Of a DNA stretch of 64,000 nucleotides, positions 35,035 to 44,443 are shown one piece after another. The notes beneath the pieces were generated by a model. The model had not been told where the DNA came from. It saw only the letters and a list, made by a program, of their open reading frames with translations, and did not search any database. The stretch covers positions 58,501 to 122,500 of the forward strand of contig NZ_RHOI01000006.1 of the NCBI RefSeq assembly GCF_003946165.1, given 5' to 3'. Source of the stretch: Lacticaseibacillus baoqingensis (lineage in GTDB: Bacteria > Bacillota > Bacilli > Lactobacillales > Lactobacillaceae). Numbering within the stretch: position 1 is the first letter of the stretch; each line of letters opens with the position of its first letter. Made by a program: the position numbers and the translations under genes.

Positions 35035-35631
35035 ATGATGCGGATCATCAATAGCCGGTTGTATCAAGGATTGATCCCGGTGACCAATTATCTGATCTTA
35101 GGCGTGATCGCGACGGCTGGTGTGGCGACAGTGTTTTTCGCTTATCCGGTGATCGCCGCATGCATCGGCGTGGCGATCCAGATCTATGGCAAAGGCAATG
35201 AAACATTGACTAAAAAGTTGTGGTTGGAACTTAAGCGCCATTTTTGGACCAAGCTGTTCATCGGCTTGATTGTGAGCACCTTTGCGCTATTGTTTTACTT
35301 CGTGTTCACTGATCTATTTGTCCATTTGGTGTTGCCATTGCGCGTCAGTTTGTTAGTGTCATTAGTCTTGTTTTTAGCCTTAGTATTTTACTTGATCTTA
35401 GAAGAAGTCGCGTTAGGCAGCCACTACCATTTTTCCCGTTTTTTTCGCAATGCGGTGTTAGATCTGGTCTTGGATTTTCCGTTCACGCTTTTCTTTGCGG
35501 CTATGATGTTAGTCGTTTTAGTTGCAGCGTCGCTTTTCCCATTAACAGTATTTTTCAGTTTGACGTTTATGAATCTGATCATGGCCGCAGTGTATCACAA
35601 GCGGTTAAAGTCTAAATTGTCGAGGTTTTGA
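35035..35631 (+). CDS. DUF624 (YesL-like) membrane protein
   Basis: This 198-residue protein has about five hydrophobic segments. YesL/DUF624 proteins are often found next to CUT1 sugar importers in Firmicutes, but their function is not established. Here it lies 34 nt after the second permease and 3 nt before a GH51 gene, within one operon, which supports a role linked to oligosaccharide uptake. Confidence 0.85.
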   Translation: MMRIINSRLYQGLIPVTNYLILGVIATAGVATVFFAYPVIAACIGVAIQIYGKGNETLTKKLWLELKRHFWTKLFIGLIVSTFALLFYFVFTDLFVHLVLPLRVSLLVSLVLFLALVFYLILEEVALGSHYHFSRFFRNAVLDLVLDFPFTLFFAAMMLVVLVAASLFPLTVFFSLTFMNLIMAAVYHKRLKSKLSRF

Positions 35632-35634
35632 TGT

Positions 35635-37152
35635 ATGGTGCAATTGAACGTTTATCCTGAACAGAATTTTACCGTCGGGCCACAACTTTTTGGCTCATTT
35701 CTCGAGCATATGGGCACTGTGATCTATACCGGCGTCTATGAACCGACGCATCCTACTGCGACTGCGGAAGGCTTTCGCGGAGATGTGCTGCAACTGGTAC
35801 AAGCGCTGGGGATCAAGACCTTGCGCTATCCTGGTGGAAATTTTACATCCAGCTACCACTGGGAAGACACTGTCGGGCCTAAAGACCAGCGTCCTAAGAG
35901 AATGAACATCGCTTGGCAATCGCTTGAAACCAATCAATTCGGTTTGCATGAGTTCTTTTCTTGGGCGGCACAAGCAGGGATCGATAACCCGATATTAACC
36001 GTCAATTTAGGCACGCGCGGTATTGATGATGCGTTGAATGAATTGGAATATGTCAATGGGCGTTTTGACACCTACTGGGCGAATAAGCGCCGCCAAAATG
36101 GGCATCCTGAACCATTCGGGGTCAAGTATTGGTGCTTGGGCAATGAATTAGACGGGCCATGGCAGGTGGCGCGGCAGACGCCGGAAGCGTATGGTTTATT
36201 GGCCAATGAAACTGCCAAAGCGATGAAGCTGATGGACCCGCAGATTGAAACAATCTTGGTAGGCAGTTCTACGCCGAACTTGGATAGTTATCCAGAGTGG
36301 GATTTCAAGGTGCTGATGGCAGCATACGATAACGTCGATTTCATCGCCATGCATAACTATATCGACCGGGCACAATCCGAAAATCTCGATCAAGAGGCTG
36401 TACGTGCTGCAGATGACTTGCCGACGTATCTGGCCAAGTCATTATCGTTTGATCGCCAAATCGATGAAGTGGCGACGATTGCGGATGCTGTCAAAGCACT
36501 GAAGCACAGCGACAAGACGATGAAAATCTCGTTTGACGAGTGGAATGTCCATCATTTCTCGCAAAAACAACCCACCCCTTGGGGAGAGCATAATCCAGTC
36601 GATTGGTGTTACTTCGATCTTGCAGACACCTTATTGTTTGGGTCGATGGCACTGGCGATTCTGCGCCATGGTGATCGCGTGAAACTGTCTTGCCAAGCGT
36701 TATTAGTCAATACGATCCCATTGATTTTGACAGATGAAGCTGGTGCCGCTTGGGCTAACCCAACATACTACGTTTTGCAGGCGTTGTTAGCCCAACTATC
36801 AGATGAGTCGCGGGTCTTGAAAACTGATTTGATCGGAGCAGTGACTTATGATACCGCGGAATTTCTAGCGGTGCCAATGATTGATCAAGTTTTGATCGAC
36901 ACAGGCACTAGTTATGTCTTGTTTGCGGTCAATCGTGGTGAGGAAACGCAAACACTGGCGATTACCCTGCCACAGCCAGCAGTCAGCGGGCAGCATCAAG
37001 TTTTATGCGGTGCTTTGGACGCGCAAAATACCCGTGAGCATCCGCATACTTTGACCCCACAAACGAAGCCGTTAATTGTTGCAACAGGGGCCGTTGCTCA
37101 GCAAGTCAGCTTGCCTGGATATTCTTGGAACGTCGTCACGTTTAATTATTGA
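35635..37152 (+). CDS. Alpha-L-arabinofuranosidase, GH51 (copy 3)
   Basis: This 505-residue intracellular GH51 enzyme has acid/base E171 (CLGNELDGPW) and nucleophile E302 (ISFDEWNVHH). It is closer to copy 2 than to copy 1 by these motifs, but differs in the loop after position 240 (NYIDRAQSENLDQEA). It starts 3 nt after the DUF624 stop with only a weak ribosome site, so coupling is likely. It precedes araA. Confidence 0.95.
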   Translation: MVQLNVYPEQNFTVGPQLFGSFLEHMGTVIYTGVYEPTHPTATAEGFRGDVLQLVQALGIKTLRYPGGNFTSSYHWEDTVGPKDQRPKRMNIAWQSLETNQFGLHEFFSWAAQAGIDNPILTVNLGTRGIDDALNELEYVNGRFDTYWANKRRQNGHPEPFGVKYWCLGNELDGPWQVARQTPEAYGLLANETAKAMKLMDPQIETILVGSSTPNLDSYPEWDFKVLMAAYDNVDFIAMHNYIDRAQSENLDQEAVRAADDLPTYLAKSLSFDRQIDEVATIADAVKALKHSDKTMKISFDEWNVHHFSQKQPTPWGEHNPVDWCYFDLADTLLFGSMALAILRHGDRVKLSCQALLVNTIPLILTDEAGAAWANPTYYVLQALLAQLSDESRVLKTDLIGAVTYDTAEFLAVPMIDQVLIDTGTSYVLFAVNRGEETQTLAITLPQPAVSGQHQVLCGALDAQNTREHPHTLTPQTKPLIVATGAVAQQVSLPGYSWNVVTFNY

Positions 37153-37178
37153 ATGTAATTTAGTTAAGGAGTGAGTGA

Positions 37179-38606
37179 ATGATGTTAGCAGTGCCAAAGT
37201 ATAAATTCTGGTTTATCGTCGGGAGCCAAGCATTATATGGGGAAGATGATCTCAAGGCCGTTGAAAAAGACGCCAAGCAAATGGTCACCGCCTTAAATGA
37301 AGCCAAGACGTTGCCATATCCGGTCGAATTCAAAGAAGTGGCCATCGATGCGCAAACCATCACTCAAGGGATGAAAGACGCTAACTTCAATGATGAAGTC
37401 GCTGGGGTCATCACTTGGATGCATACCTTCTCACCAGCCAAGAACTGGATCCGTGGGACTAAGCTTTTGCAAAAGCCATTATTGCATTTGGCCACGCAAT
37501 TCCGCCAAGACATTCCTTGGGACACCATCGACATGGACTATATGAACTTGAACCAAAGTGCGCATGGCGACCGGGAATATGGCTTTATCAACGCGCGGTT
37601 GCGTAAGCACAACAAGGTCGTTTACGGCTTTTGGGGCGATCAAGCGGTGCAACAAGAAATCGCCGATTGGATGGATGTGGCCGTTGGCTACAACGAAAGC
37701 TTCAATATCAAAGTGGCCCGTTTTGGCGACAACATGCGCAATGTGGCTGTGACTGAAGGCGACAAAGTGGAAGCTCAGATCCAGTTTGGCTGGACAGTCG
37801 ATTACTTCGGCATTGGCGATCTCGTTGAAGAAATGACGCATGTCTCTGAAGCGGATATCGACGAAGAATATGCGGACTTGCAAAAGCGTTATGACTTAGT
37901 TGTAGGTGACAATGACCCAGACTTCTTTGAAGAACACGTGCGCTACCAGCTGAAGGAAAAAATCGCCATGGAGCGCTTCTTTGAGCGCGGCGGCTACTCG
38001 GCTTTCACCACGAACTTTGAAGACCTTTGGGGCATCAAGCAGCTGCAAGGCTTGGCGGTTCAACTGCTCAACCGGGAAGGCTATGGCTTTGCTGGGGAAG
38101 GCGATTGGAAGACCGCCGCGCTTGACCGCTTGTTGAAGATCGTCGCCCATAATGAAAAAACTGGGTTTATGGAAGATTACACCTTGGATCTGCGTCCTGG
38201 GCATGAAGTGATCTTAGGGTCGCATATGCTGGAAGTTGATCCGACCTTAGCGACGACTAAGCCTCGGGTTGAAGTGCATCCTTTGGGGATCGGGGATCGT
38301 GAAGACCCTGCCCGTTTGGTCTTTGATGGCCAAGTTGGCGATGCGGTCGACGTGACGATTTCTGATTTTGGGGATGAATATCGTATGATCGGCTATCCTG
38401 TTGACGCCAAAGCGGCCGAAGCACCTGCGCCCAAGCTGCCAGTTGCTCGGCAATTGTGGACCCCTAAAGCCGGCTTGAAGGCTGGCGCGACCCAATGGAT
38501 CCAAAATGGCGGCGGACATCATACGGTCTTTTCCGCCAAAGTAACGCCGCAACAGTTGCGCGATCTGGCAACCATGTTTGAGCTGAAGTACATCGACATC
38601 GAATGA
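37179..38606 (+). CDS. araA: L-arabinose isomerase
   Basis: This 475-residue enzyme matches AraA over its whole length: [14 protein letters not shown] at the start, [16 protein letters not shown], and metal-site regions around [18 protein letters not shown] and [12 protein letters not shown]. It converts L-arabinose to L-ribulose with Mn2+ or Co2+. The start follows AAGGAGTGAG; ATG 37182 is an alternative. Confidence 0.98.
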   Translation: MMLAVPKYKFWFIVGSQALYGEDDLKAVEKDAKQMVTALNEAKTLPYPVEFKEVAIDAQTITQGMKDANFNDEVAGVITWMHTFSPAKNWIRGTKLLQKPLLHLATQFRQDIPWDTIDMDYMNLNQSAHGDREYGFINARLRKHNKVVYGFWGDQAVQQEIADWMDVAVGYNESFNIKVARFGDNMRNVAVTEGDKVEAQIQFGWTVDYFGIGDLVEEMTHVSEADIDEEYADLQKRYDLVVGDNDPDFFEEHVRYQLKEKIAMERFFERGGYSAFTTNFEDLWGIKQLQGLAVQLLNREGYGFAGEGDWKTAALDRLLKIVAHNEKTGFMEDYTLDLRPGHEVILGSHMLEVDPTLATTKPRVEVHPLGIGDREDPARLVFDGQVGDAVDVTISDFGDEYRMIGYPVDAKAAEAPAPKLPVARQLWTPKAGLKAGATQWIQNGGGHHTVFSAKVTPQQLRDLATMFELKYIDIE

Positions 38607-38613
38607 TAAAAGG

Positions 38614-38657
38614 CGACCTGGTAAAGACTCCGTAGGGTCTGGCCGGGTCGTTTTTGG
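38614..38657 (+). terminator. Terminator between araA and araB
   Basis: CGACCTGG at 38614-38621 pairs with CCGGGTCG at 38643-38650 (one G-U pair), with an inner AGAC/GTCT-type stem, followed by TTTTT. It should reduce araB relative to araA. Confidence 0.65.
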
Positions 38658-38692
38658 TGTCAGAATATGATTGAGATAAAGGAGCGAAGATT

Positions 38693-40303
38693 ATGACGAT
38701 CGATCCAACCCAAGAGATCCAAGCCGGAAAAGCGACGTTAGGCATCGAGCTGGGCTCGACTAACATCAAGGCGGTTTTGATCGGCAGCGATTTTTCAACA
38801 TTGGCCAGCGGCAGTTTCGGCTGGGAAAATCAGTTCATCGACGGCAATTGGACATACGCACTAGAGCAAGTCTGGACTGGGATCCAAAGCAGCTATACGG
38901 CGTTGAAACAGCAGGTGCAAAGCCGTTATGGCGTGGCGCTGACCCAAGTCGGTGCCATTGGGATCAGCGCGATGATGCATGGGTATTTAGCGTTTGATCA
39001 AGCGGGCAAGCAACTCGTCTCTTTTCGCACGTGGCGCAACAATACGACCGCACCAGCAGCAGACGCTTTGACAGCAGCGTTTGGATTCAATATTCCGCAA
39101 CGCTGGAGTATCGCCCATTTTTATCAAGCAATCTTGAATCAAGAACCACACGTGCCTGCTGTTGATTACTTCACGACGCTGGCGGGATATGTGCATTGGC
39201 AATTATCTGGGGAAAAGGTCATCGGCATTGGCGACGCGTCAGGAATGTTCCCGATCGATTCGCAAACCAAACAATTCGACACCCAAATGTTGGCAACTTT
39301 CGATAATCTCATGCAACAACACGGTTTGCCGCAAGCACATGTGGCGGTATTGATGCCGCAACCGCTAGTGGCCGGGTCGGCTGCCGGGCATTTGACCGCT
39401 GCTGGGGCTAAGTTGTTAGATGTCAGCGGGACCCTGGCAGCCGGTGCGGTAATGGCACCGCCTGAAGGAGATGCCGGCACTGGCATGACGGGCACTAATG
39501 CAGTTCGGCCGCGTACCGGCAATATTTCGGCTGGTACCTCAGCGTTTTCGATGGTGGTTTTGGAGCAGCCGTTAAAGGCGGTGTATCGCGATATTGACTT
39601 AGTCACCACGCCTGAAGGGGCAGCGGTGGCGATGGTGCATGCGAATAATTGTACGTCAGACATCAATGCTTGGGTCGGCTTATTCAAGCAATTCGCCGAG
39701 TTGATCGGGGCTGACTTGAAACCGGATGAATTATATGCGCAGCTATTCAATGCCAGTGCTAACAGTGATGCCGATGCTGGCGGCTTATTGAACTATGCGT
39801 ATTTGTCCGGGGAAAACCTGACCCAAGTCGAAGCCGGCCGGCCGCTGTTCGTCCGTACTCCGAATAGTCACTTTACCTTGGCGAATTTCATCAAGAGTCA
39901 GCTATATTCTGCGTTTGCGCCATTAAAGATCGGTAATGACATTTTGGCTAAAAAAGAGCACATTCCAACTGACAAGATGATCGCCCAAGGCGGCATCTTC
40001 CGCACGCCTAAAATCGCGCAACAAGTCTTAGCAGACGCGTTGAACACCCCGATCACCGTCACTGCCAATGCAGGCGAAGGCGGTCCTTGGGGGATGGCGG
40101 TACTAGCTGCATATGTCCAAGACGCTCGCGGTACCAACGAGCTTGCCGATTATCTCGACCAGCAAGTCTTTGCCAGCGGCGAAAGTACCACGATCGCGCC
40201 AACGCCAGCCGGAGTGGCTGGGTATGACGCATATATCCGTGATTATCAAGCTGGCTTATCGGCAGAGCTTGCTGCCCAGGCAATCGCAGATCATCAAGGG
40301 TAA
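38693..40303 (+). CDS. araB: L-ribulokinase (FGGY family)
   Basis: This 536-residue FGGY carbohydrate kinase of the lactobacillus AraB type has the ATP-site LGIELGSTNIKAVL, GISAMMHGYLAF, FRTWRNN, and C-terminal GEGGPWGMAVLA. It phosphorylates L-ribulose to L-ribulose-5-P. The start follows AAGGAGCG. It is followed by the first copy of the 80-bp terminator repeat. Confidence 0.97.
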   Translation: MTIDPTQEIQAGKATLGIELGSTNIKAVLIGSDFSTLASGSFGWENQFIDGNWTYALEQVWTGIQSSYTALKQQVQSRYGVALTQVGAIGISAMMHGYLAFDQAGKQLVSFRTWRNNTTAPAADALTAAFGFNIPQRWSIAHFYQAILNQEPHVPAVDYFTTLAGYVHWQLSGEKVIGIGDASGMFPIDSQTKQFDTQMLATFDNLMQQHGLPQAHVAVLMPQPLVAGSAAGHLTAAGAKLLDVSGTLAAGAVMAPPEGDAGTGMTGTNAVRPRTGNISAGTSAFSMVVLEQPLKAVYRDIDLVTTPEGAAVAMVHANNCTSDINAWVGLFKQFAELIGADLKPDELYAQLFNASANSDADAGGLLNYAYLSGENLTQVEAGRPLFVRTPNSHFTLANFIKSQLYSAFAPLKIGNDILAKKEHIPTDKMIAQGGIFRTPKIAQQVLADALNTPITVTANAGEGGPWGMAVLAAYVQDARGTNELADYLDQQVFASGESTTIAPTPAGVAGYDAYIRDYQAGLSAELAAQAIADHQG

Positions 40304-40313
40304 ATTGATAATA

Positions 40314-40395
40314 AAATGATGGGCATTACCCAAATACCAGCACGTCTGCTTCGCGATCCGAGTTGGGATCGCGAAGCAGACGTGCTGGTTTTTTT
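40314..40395 (+). terminator. Terminator repeat, copy A (after araB)
   Basis: A very long perfect stem (from CCAGCACGTCTG at 40338, ending CAGACGTGCTGG at 40388) surrounds a GAGTTG loop, followed by seven T. The same 80-bp sequence recurs at 44266-44347. Confidence 0.95.
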
Positions 40396-40416
40396 AGGCT
40401 AGTGCAGCGTGACTTA

Positions 40417-40531
40417 TCCATATTTGGAAATTCTAACTCGATTATTTCCATATTGGAATAAATAAGCATGATTGAGAATTGCTTCACAATTGAGAATAAA
40501 TATACTTGAGATGAACTTGAAAGCGATTTTA
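40417..40531 (+). promoter_or_regulatory. Control region of the DASS gene: two similar dyads, direct repeats, cre site
   Basis: TCCATATTTGGAAAT (40417-40431) and TTTCCATATTGGAATAA (40445-40461) are related dyads. ATTGAGAAT occurs twice (40471-40479, 40489-40497). TGAAAGCGATTTTA (40518-40531) fits the cre consensus at 13 of 14. LysR and CcpA control are plausible. The core promoter is not clear. Confidence 0.45.
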
Positions 40532-40547
40532 TGAGGGAGGTTTTCAC

Positions 40548-42032
40548 ATGCAAGCAACAAGCTCTTCCGGTCAGAAGCAAGGCGTGTCGCTGATATCTGC
40601 TAAGAACATATTGGCAATTGTTTTGATTATATTGATGTTTGGCGGTAAATGGCTGCCAAGCATGTTTGGGTTATCTGATACTGGGATGCAAGTGCTGGGG
40701 ATATTCGTTGCCACTATTGGTTTGTGGCTGTTTGTCTCAACCAACTGGCCAAGTATTTTAAGCATTGTCGCCTTGACCTTTACACCATTTTTCGATTATC
40801 AAACGGTGTTAGCGGGGTCGATGGGTGCTTGGATCACATCATTTGTATTATTTTCTGCCATGCTTTCGTATGTATTGGGTCAATCGGGATTTCTCAAACG
40901 GATTTCCGTGTGGTTTATCACTAGGCCGGCTACTAAGAAGAATCCGTGGCTGTTTTTGGGTTATTTCTTCTTGGTGCCGCTGGTGATTGGCGCATTTATG
41001 TCACCAATTACCGCGTTTATGGTGACAGTGCCGATCGCTGAATCGATTTTTAAGGAACTTGGTTATGTTAAAGGTGATCGCTTACCACAGATGATCGTAC
41101 TTGGATTACTTGGGTTTTCGTCGGTATCAACACTGACTACTCCAATTGCGCACTCTGTGACTATTTTAGGCTTGTCACTTTACCAGAAAGATTTTAATCG
41201 CGCCATAGGGTTTGTCCCCTACAGTATCTTTGGGATCGTGACGGCAATATTCATCTTCATAATCACCATGTTGATTTTCCGATTTGTTTTCAAACCAGAC
41301 TTATCCAAATTAGCAAATGTTAAAACCGACGCTATGGTAAAAGAGCTACCTGCCGTATCAACGCGGGAACGCATTATTGTCGCCGTATTTGCTGGCGTGG
41401 TCATTTTATGGCTGGCACCAGGACTGATCGAACCATTTCTACCCAAAGTTGCCGCTGCCATCACGGCAATGGGCACGCCGATACCGCCAATGTTGGGGAT
41501 CGTGGTGCTGGCTTTGGTGAAAGTGGACGGGAAGCCATTGATGGACTTTAAAGATGCAGTTGCGCACGGGGTGCCGTGGGGGGCGATTTTTATGGTCGCC
41601 AGCACAATGGTTTTAGGCAGCGCCTTGACCAACCCTAAGGCAGGAATCACGACACTATTAGTCAAAGCATTGTCGCCATTATTATCAGGCTTTACACCAT
41701 TGATTTTTGTCACCATTGTGATGTTAGTGCTGACAGTCGTGCATATTTTTGCGTCAAATACGGTCACGATCACTTTGATGTATAGCGTTGTCATGCCAAT
41801 CGTTGCTAGTGGCGCCATTTCTGGCGTTAATGCCGCGGCACTGACCTGCTGTATTGCGGCGGGCGGGTGCATTGGGATGGCAACGCCGCCTTCTACTGCA
41901 ACGGCAGCGATTGCTGTCGGGACCGAGTGGCTGCATACCGACCTTTTGCTGCGATACGGGACCTTGATTTGTTTTGTTGCAGCGTTATTGATTTCTTGGA
42001 TCGGCTATCCCATTGCAGCAGCTTTGTTATAG
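40548..42032 (+). CDS. Divalent anion:Na+ symporter family transporter (DASS/SLC13)
   Basis: This 494-residue protein has 11-12 membrane segments. The two DASS anion/sodium-binding repeats are visible as MSPITAFMVTVPIAESI and SNTVTITLMYSVVMPI, each with hairpin-loop prolines, and ATPPSTATAAIAVG near the C-terminus. It imports di- or tricarboxylates or similar anions. The start follows GGGAGG. It ends only 3 bp from the convergent LysR gene. Confidence 0.9.
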   Translation: MQATSSSGQKQGVSLISAKNILAIVLIILMFGGKWLPSMFGLSDTGMQVLGIFVATIGLWLFVSTNWPSILSIVALTFTPFFDYQTVLAGSMGAWITSFVLFSAMLSYVLGQSGFLKRISVWFITRPATKKNPWLFLGYFFLVPLVIGAFMSPITAFMVTVPIAESIFKELGYVKGDRLPQMIVLGLLGFSSVSTLTTPIAHSVTILGLSLYQKDFNRAIGFVPYSIFGIVTAIFIFIITMLIFRFVFKPDLSKLANVKTDAMVKELPAVSTRERIIVAVFAGVVILWLAPGLIEPFLPKVAAAITAMGTPIPPMLGIVVLALVKVDGKPLMDFKDAVAHGVPWGAIFMVASTMVLGSALTNPKAGITTLLVKALSPLLSGFTPLIFVTIVMLVLTVVHIFASNTVTITLMYSVVMPIVASGAISGVNAAALTCCIAAGGCIGMATPPSTATAAIAVGTEWLHTDLLLRYGTLICFVAALLISWIGYPIAAALL

Positions 42033-42035
42033 TAA

Positions 42036-42944
42036 TCAGAAATATTGATAAAAAGCGGATACCACGCGACGGGTATGTCTGCTAGCGCGTACGATCAACT
42101 GTGTATTCCGAACCAATGGTTTAGCAAATGGGATGAGCGACAGATCATTTGAATCATCGATAACTTGAGCAGATAGGATCGCAACGCCCAAGTTTTGCTT
42201 AACCAGACTGAGAACTTCAGCAATCGTGCCACAGCGCATCAATACATGTGGTGTGATGTTGTGATCAGCAAACGTTTTTAGTAGCGCTTTATGATAGACA
42301 TCCATCCCGCTTTCGGGAAAGATGAATTTTGCTTCACCTAAGTCTGAATACGACACTTGATGTAATCCAGAAAAAGCATTGTGCTGCGCACAGACTAAGT
42401 AGTAAGAATCTTTTGCCACCGACTTTGCTAAGAACCGTTGATCATCGGCAAAAGTGGTGGCTGATTCGTCATCTGTGTACATGCTAGAGACAAAAGCGGC
42501 GTCTAATTCGCCAGTCAGCACTTGTTCTACTAATGGTTGTGTGGTTCGCTGGATCGTTTCCAAAGTAATGTGTGGATGTTCAGTTGCAAAGGTGGCAATG
42601 CGATCAAACACTGGCTGATGTGAGCTAAAGGCAATCATTCCAACGCGCAGGTAGTCTGTTTGCGTCTGTTGAAAGACAGTCATTTGATTTTCAATGCTGA
42701 TTGCAACGTTGTTCAGTTGATTGGCTGTCGCGCGTAATTGCTCGCCTGCTGGGGTCAAAGACACGCGGCGCGTTGTGCGATCAAACAGTTGCACATTGAG
42801 TTGGCGTTCCAAGTTTACGATTTTCTTGGTTATCGCTGACTGTGATAGATTCAGTGATTCCGCAGCATCTGAGAAACGTAACGTTTTCGCAACCGCTAAA
42901 AAGCATCGTATTTGTTGGATCGTAACCGCATCGAGTAAAGTCAT
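42036..42944 (-). CDS. LysR-family transcriptional regulator
   Basis: This 302-residue protein has a LysR helix-turn-helix at 1-65 (FSDAAESLNLSQSAITKKIVNLE split over the turn) and an effector-binding domain at about 90-300. ATG 42944 follows GGAGG; in-frame codons upstream of it run into the divergent gene's leader. It lies between the transporter and the oxidoreductase and probably controls both, with an organic anion as co-inducer. Confidence 0.93.
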   Translation of the reverse strand: MTLLDAVTIQQIRCFLAVAKTLRFSDAAESLNLSQSAITKKIVNLERQLNVQLFDRTTRRVSLTPAGEQLRATANQLNNVAISIENQMTVFQQTQTDYLRVGMIAFSSHQPVFDRIATFATEHPHITLETIQRTTQPLVEQVLTGELDAAFVSSMYTDDESATTFADDQRFLAKSVAKDSYYLVCAQHNAFSGLHQVSYSDLGEAKFIFPESGMDVYHKALLKTFADHNITPHVLMRCGTIAEVLSLVKQNLGVAILSAQVIDDSNDLSLIPFAKPLVRNTQLIVRASRHTRRVVSAFYQYF

Positions 42945-42980
42945 TTGAACCTCCAAGTTAGAGAAGGGAGAATTAATATT

Positions 42981-44252
42981 ATGTTTGATGAAAGTGTACC
43001 ACTTTACAAGCATGTTGATGTCGTTGTGATCGGTGGCGGGACTGCCGGTTTTGCCGCGGCGATCGCTGCCGCAAAATTAAACAAGCAGGTGTTGATCATC
43101 GAAGATCATGCTTATCTTGGCGGCACGGCTACTGCTGGTATGGTTTGTCAATTCTTGGGTTTCAATAAGGGTGAAACTACCGAGTCACAAGTGGGTATTC
43201 TTGACGATTTACTTAAACGACTCACTGCTTATCATGCGACTAGTGGCGTACAGACGATTTATTTATCTGGCATTAAAGAAATGGGCGTCGGTGCAGCGAC
43301 GTATAATCCAGACGCGCTGAAATTAATTTTGGATGAAATGGTCACAGCTGCTGGGGTTGAAGTGTTATTCCACACTAGAATGATCACGGCAATTACTGAA
43401 GATGAAAAAATCAAATCAGTGATCATCCACAATCTAAGCGGTATCCAGCGGGTAGAAGCCGATGTCTTTATTGATGCTTCTTTCCATGGGTCACTAGCGG
43501 TGGCAGCAGGATGCGATTACAAATTAGGTGATGATGATGGCGTCTTGCAGCCTGGGACCATGATGTATCGCAGCGATCATGTCGATGCCGCTGAGTATCA
43601 TGATGTCCCAAGATCTGAAAAAAAGCAGCTCGCCAATCAAGGAGTCGCTGCTGGTGCGTTGAACGTTGGCAACTTGCTTTCGCGCAGTTTGCCTGACGGG
43701 ACTTTTTACACCAATATGAGTCGGGTCAAAGTCGATCCGTTAGATCAAGAGGCGTATTCGCAGGCAGAAATCACAGGACGAAAACAAATCTCGCTGATCA
43801 GCCAGTATTTCAAACAAAGTGTTCCTGGATTTGAAAATGCGATAGTCACTGATACTGCAGACCAATTAGGTTTAAGAGATTCACGACGGATTGTGGGGTT
43901 ATATACTTTAACAAACCAAGATGTGCTCACTAGCCAGACCTTCCCGGATACAGTGGCCTCGAGTGACTATCCGATCGATGTGCACGATGCCAATGGGCTT
44001 TCAAGTGTGCTTAAAAAACCTGCGGGAGGGCAGTTTCATATTCCATTTCGCTGTTTGCAAACAAAGATAGCTAATCTGGTATTAGCTGGACGTTGTCTTT
44101 CAACTGAATACGAAGCACATGCTTGTGCAAGAGTAATGGCCACATGCATGCGCCTTGGCGAGGCGGCAGGCATCGCAGCTGCCGACTCGATCAATATTGG
44201 CATTCCTGTGAACCAATACGACGGTCAGCGGATCAAGACTTTTATACAATAA
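42981..44252 (+). CDS. FAD-dependent oxidoreductase (FAD_oxidored family)
   Basis: This 423-residue protein has an N-terminal dinucleotide fold (VVVIGGGTAGFAAAIAAAKL), then LGGTATAGMVCQFLG, a substrate-domain insert, and a C-terminal FAD segment (NLVLAGRCLSTEYEAHACARVMATCMRLG split by helices, with Cys in GRCLS). The family is soluble and its substrates are mostly unknown. ATG 42981 follows GAAGGGAG. With the anion transporter and LysR gene it suggests oxidation or reduction of an imported organic acid. Confidence 0.88.
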   Translation: MFDESVPLYKHVDVVVIGGGTAGFAAAIAAAKLNKQVLIIEDHAYLGGTATAGMVCQFLGFNKGETTESQVGILDDLLKRLTAYHATSGVQTIYLSGIKEMGVGAATYNPDALKLILDEMVTAAGVEVLFHTRMITAITEDEKIKSVIIHNLSGIQRVEADVFIDASFHGSLAVAAGCDYKLGDDDGVLQPGTMMYRSDHVDAAEYHDVPRSEKKQLANQGVAAGALNVGNLLSRSLPDGTFYTNMSRVKVDPLDQEAYSQAEITGRKQISLISQYFKQSVPGFENAIVTDTADQLGLRDSRRIVGLYTLTNQDVLTSQTFPDTVASSDYPIDVHDANGLSSVLKKPAGGQFHIPFRCLQTKIANLVLAGRCLSTEYEAHACARVMATCMRLGEAAGIAAADSINIGIPVNQYDGQRIKTFIQ

Positions 44253-44265
44253 GAAGTTTGGCTTC

Positions 44266-44347
44266 AAATGATGGGCATTGCCCAAACACCAGCACGTCTG
44301 CTTCGCGATCCGAGTTGGGATCGCGAAGGCGGGTGCTGGTTTTTTTT
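44266..44347 (+). terminator. Terminator repeat, copy B (after FAD oxidoreductase)
   Basis: It is nearly identical to 40314-40395: the first 60 bases differ at only two positions, and the 3' arm is GGCGGGTGCTGG instead of AGCAGACGTGCTGG. Eight T follow. The 3' arm of this copy pairs less well with its 5' arm, so copy A looks the less altered. Confidence 0.9.
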
Positions 44348-44443
44348 ATGCTTGGTTGACCACTGTTTTTCTTGTCTTTGCGTTCAGCCCATCTTATCGG
44401 TAAGATAAGTACATCAAACCAAGAAAGCAAGGAATTTATCAAC

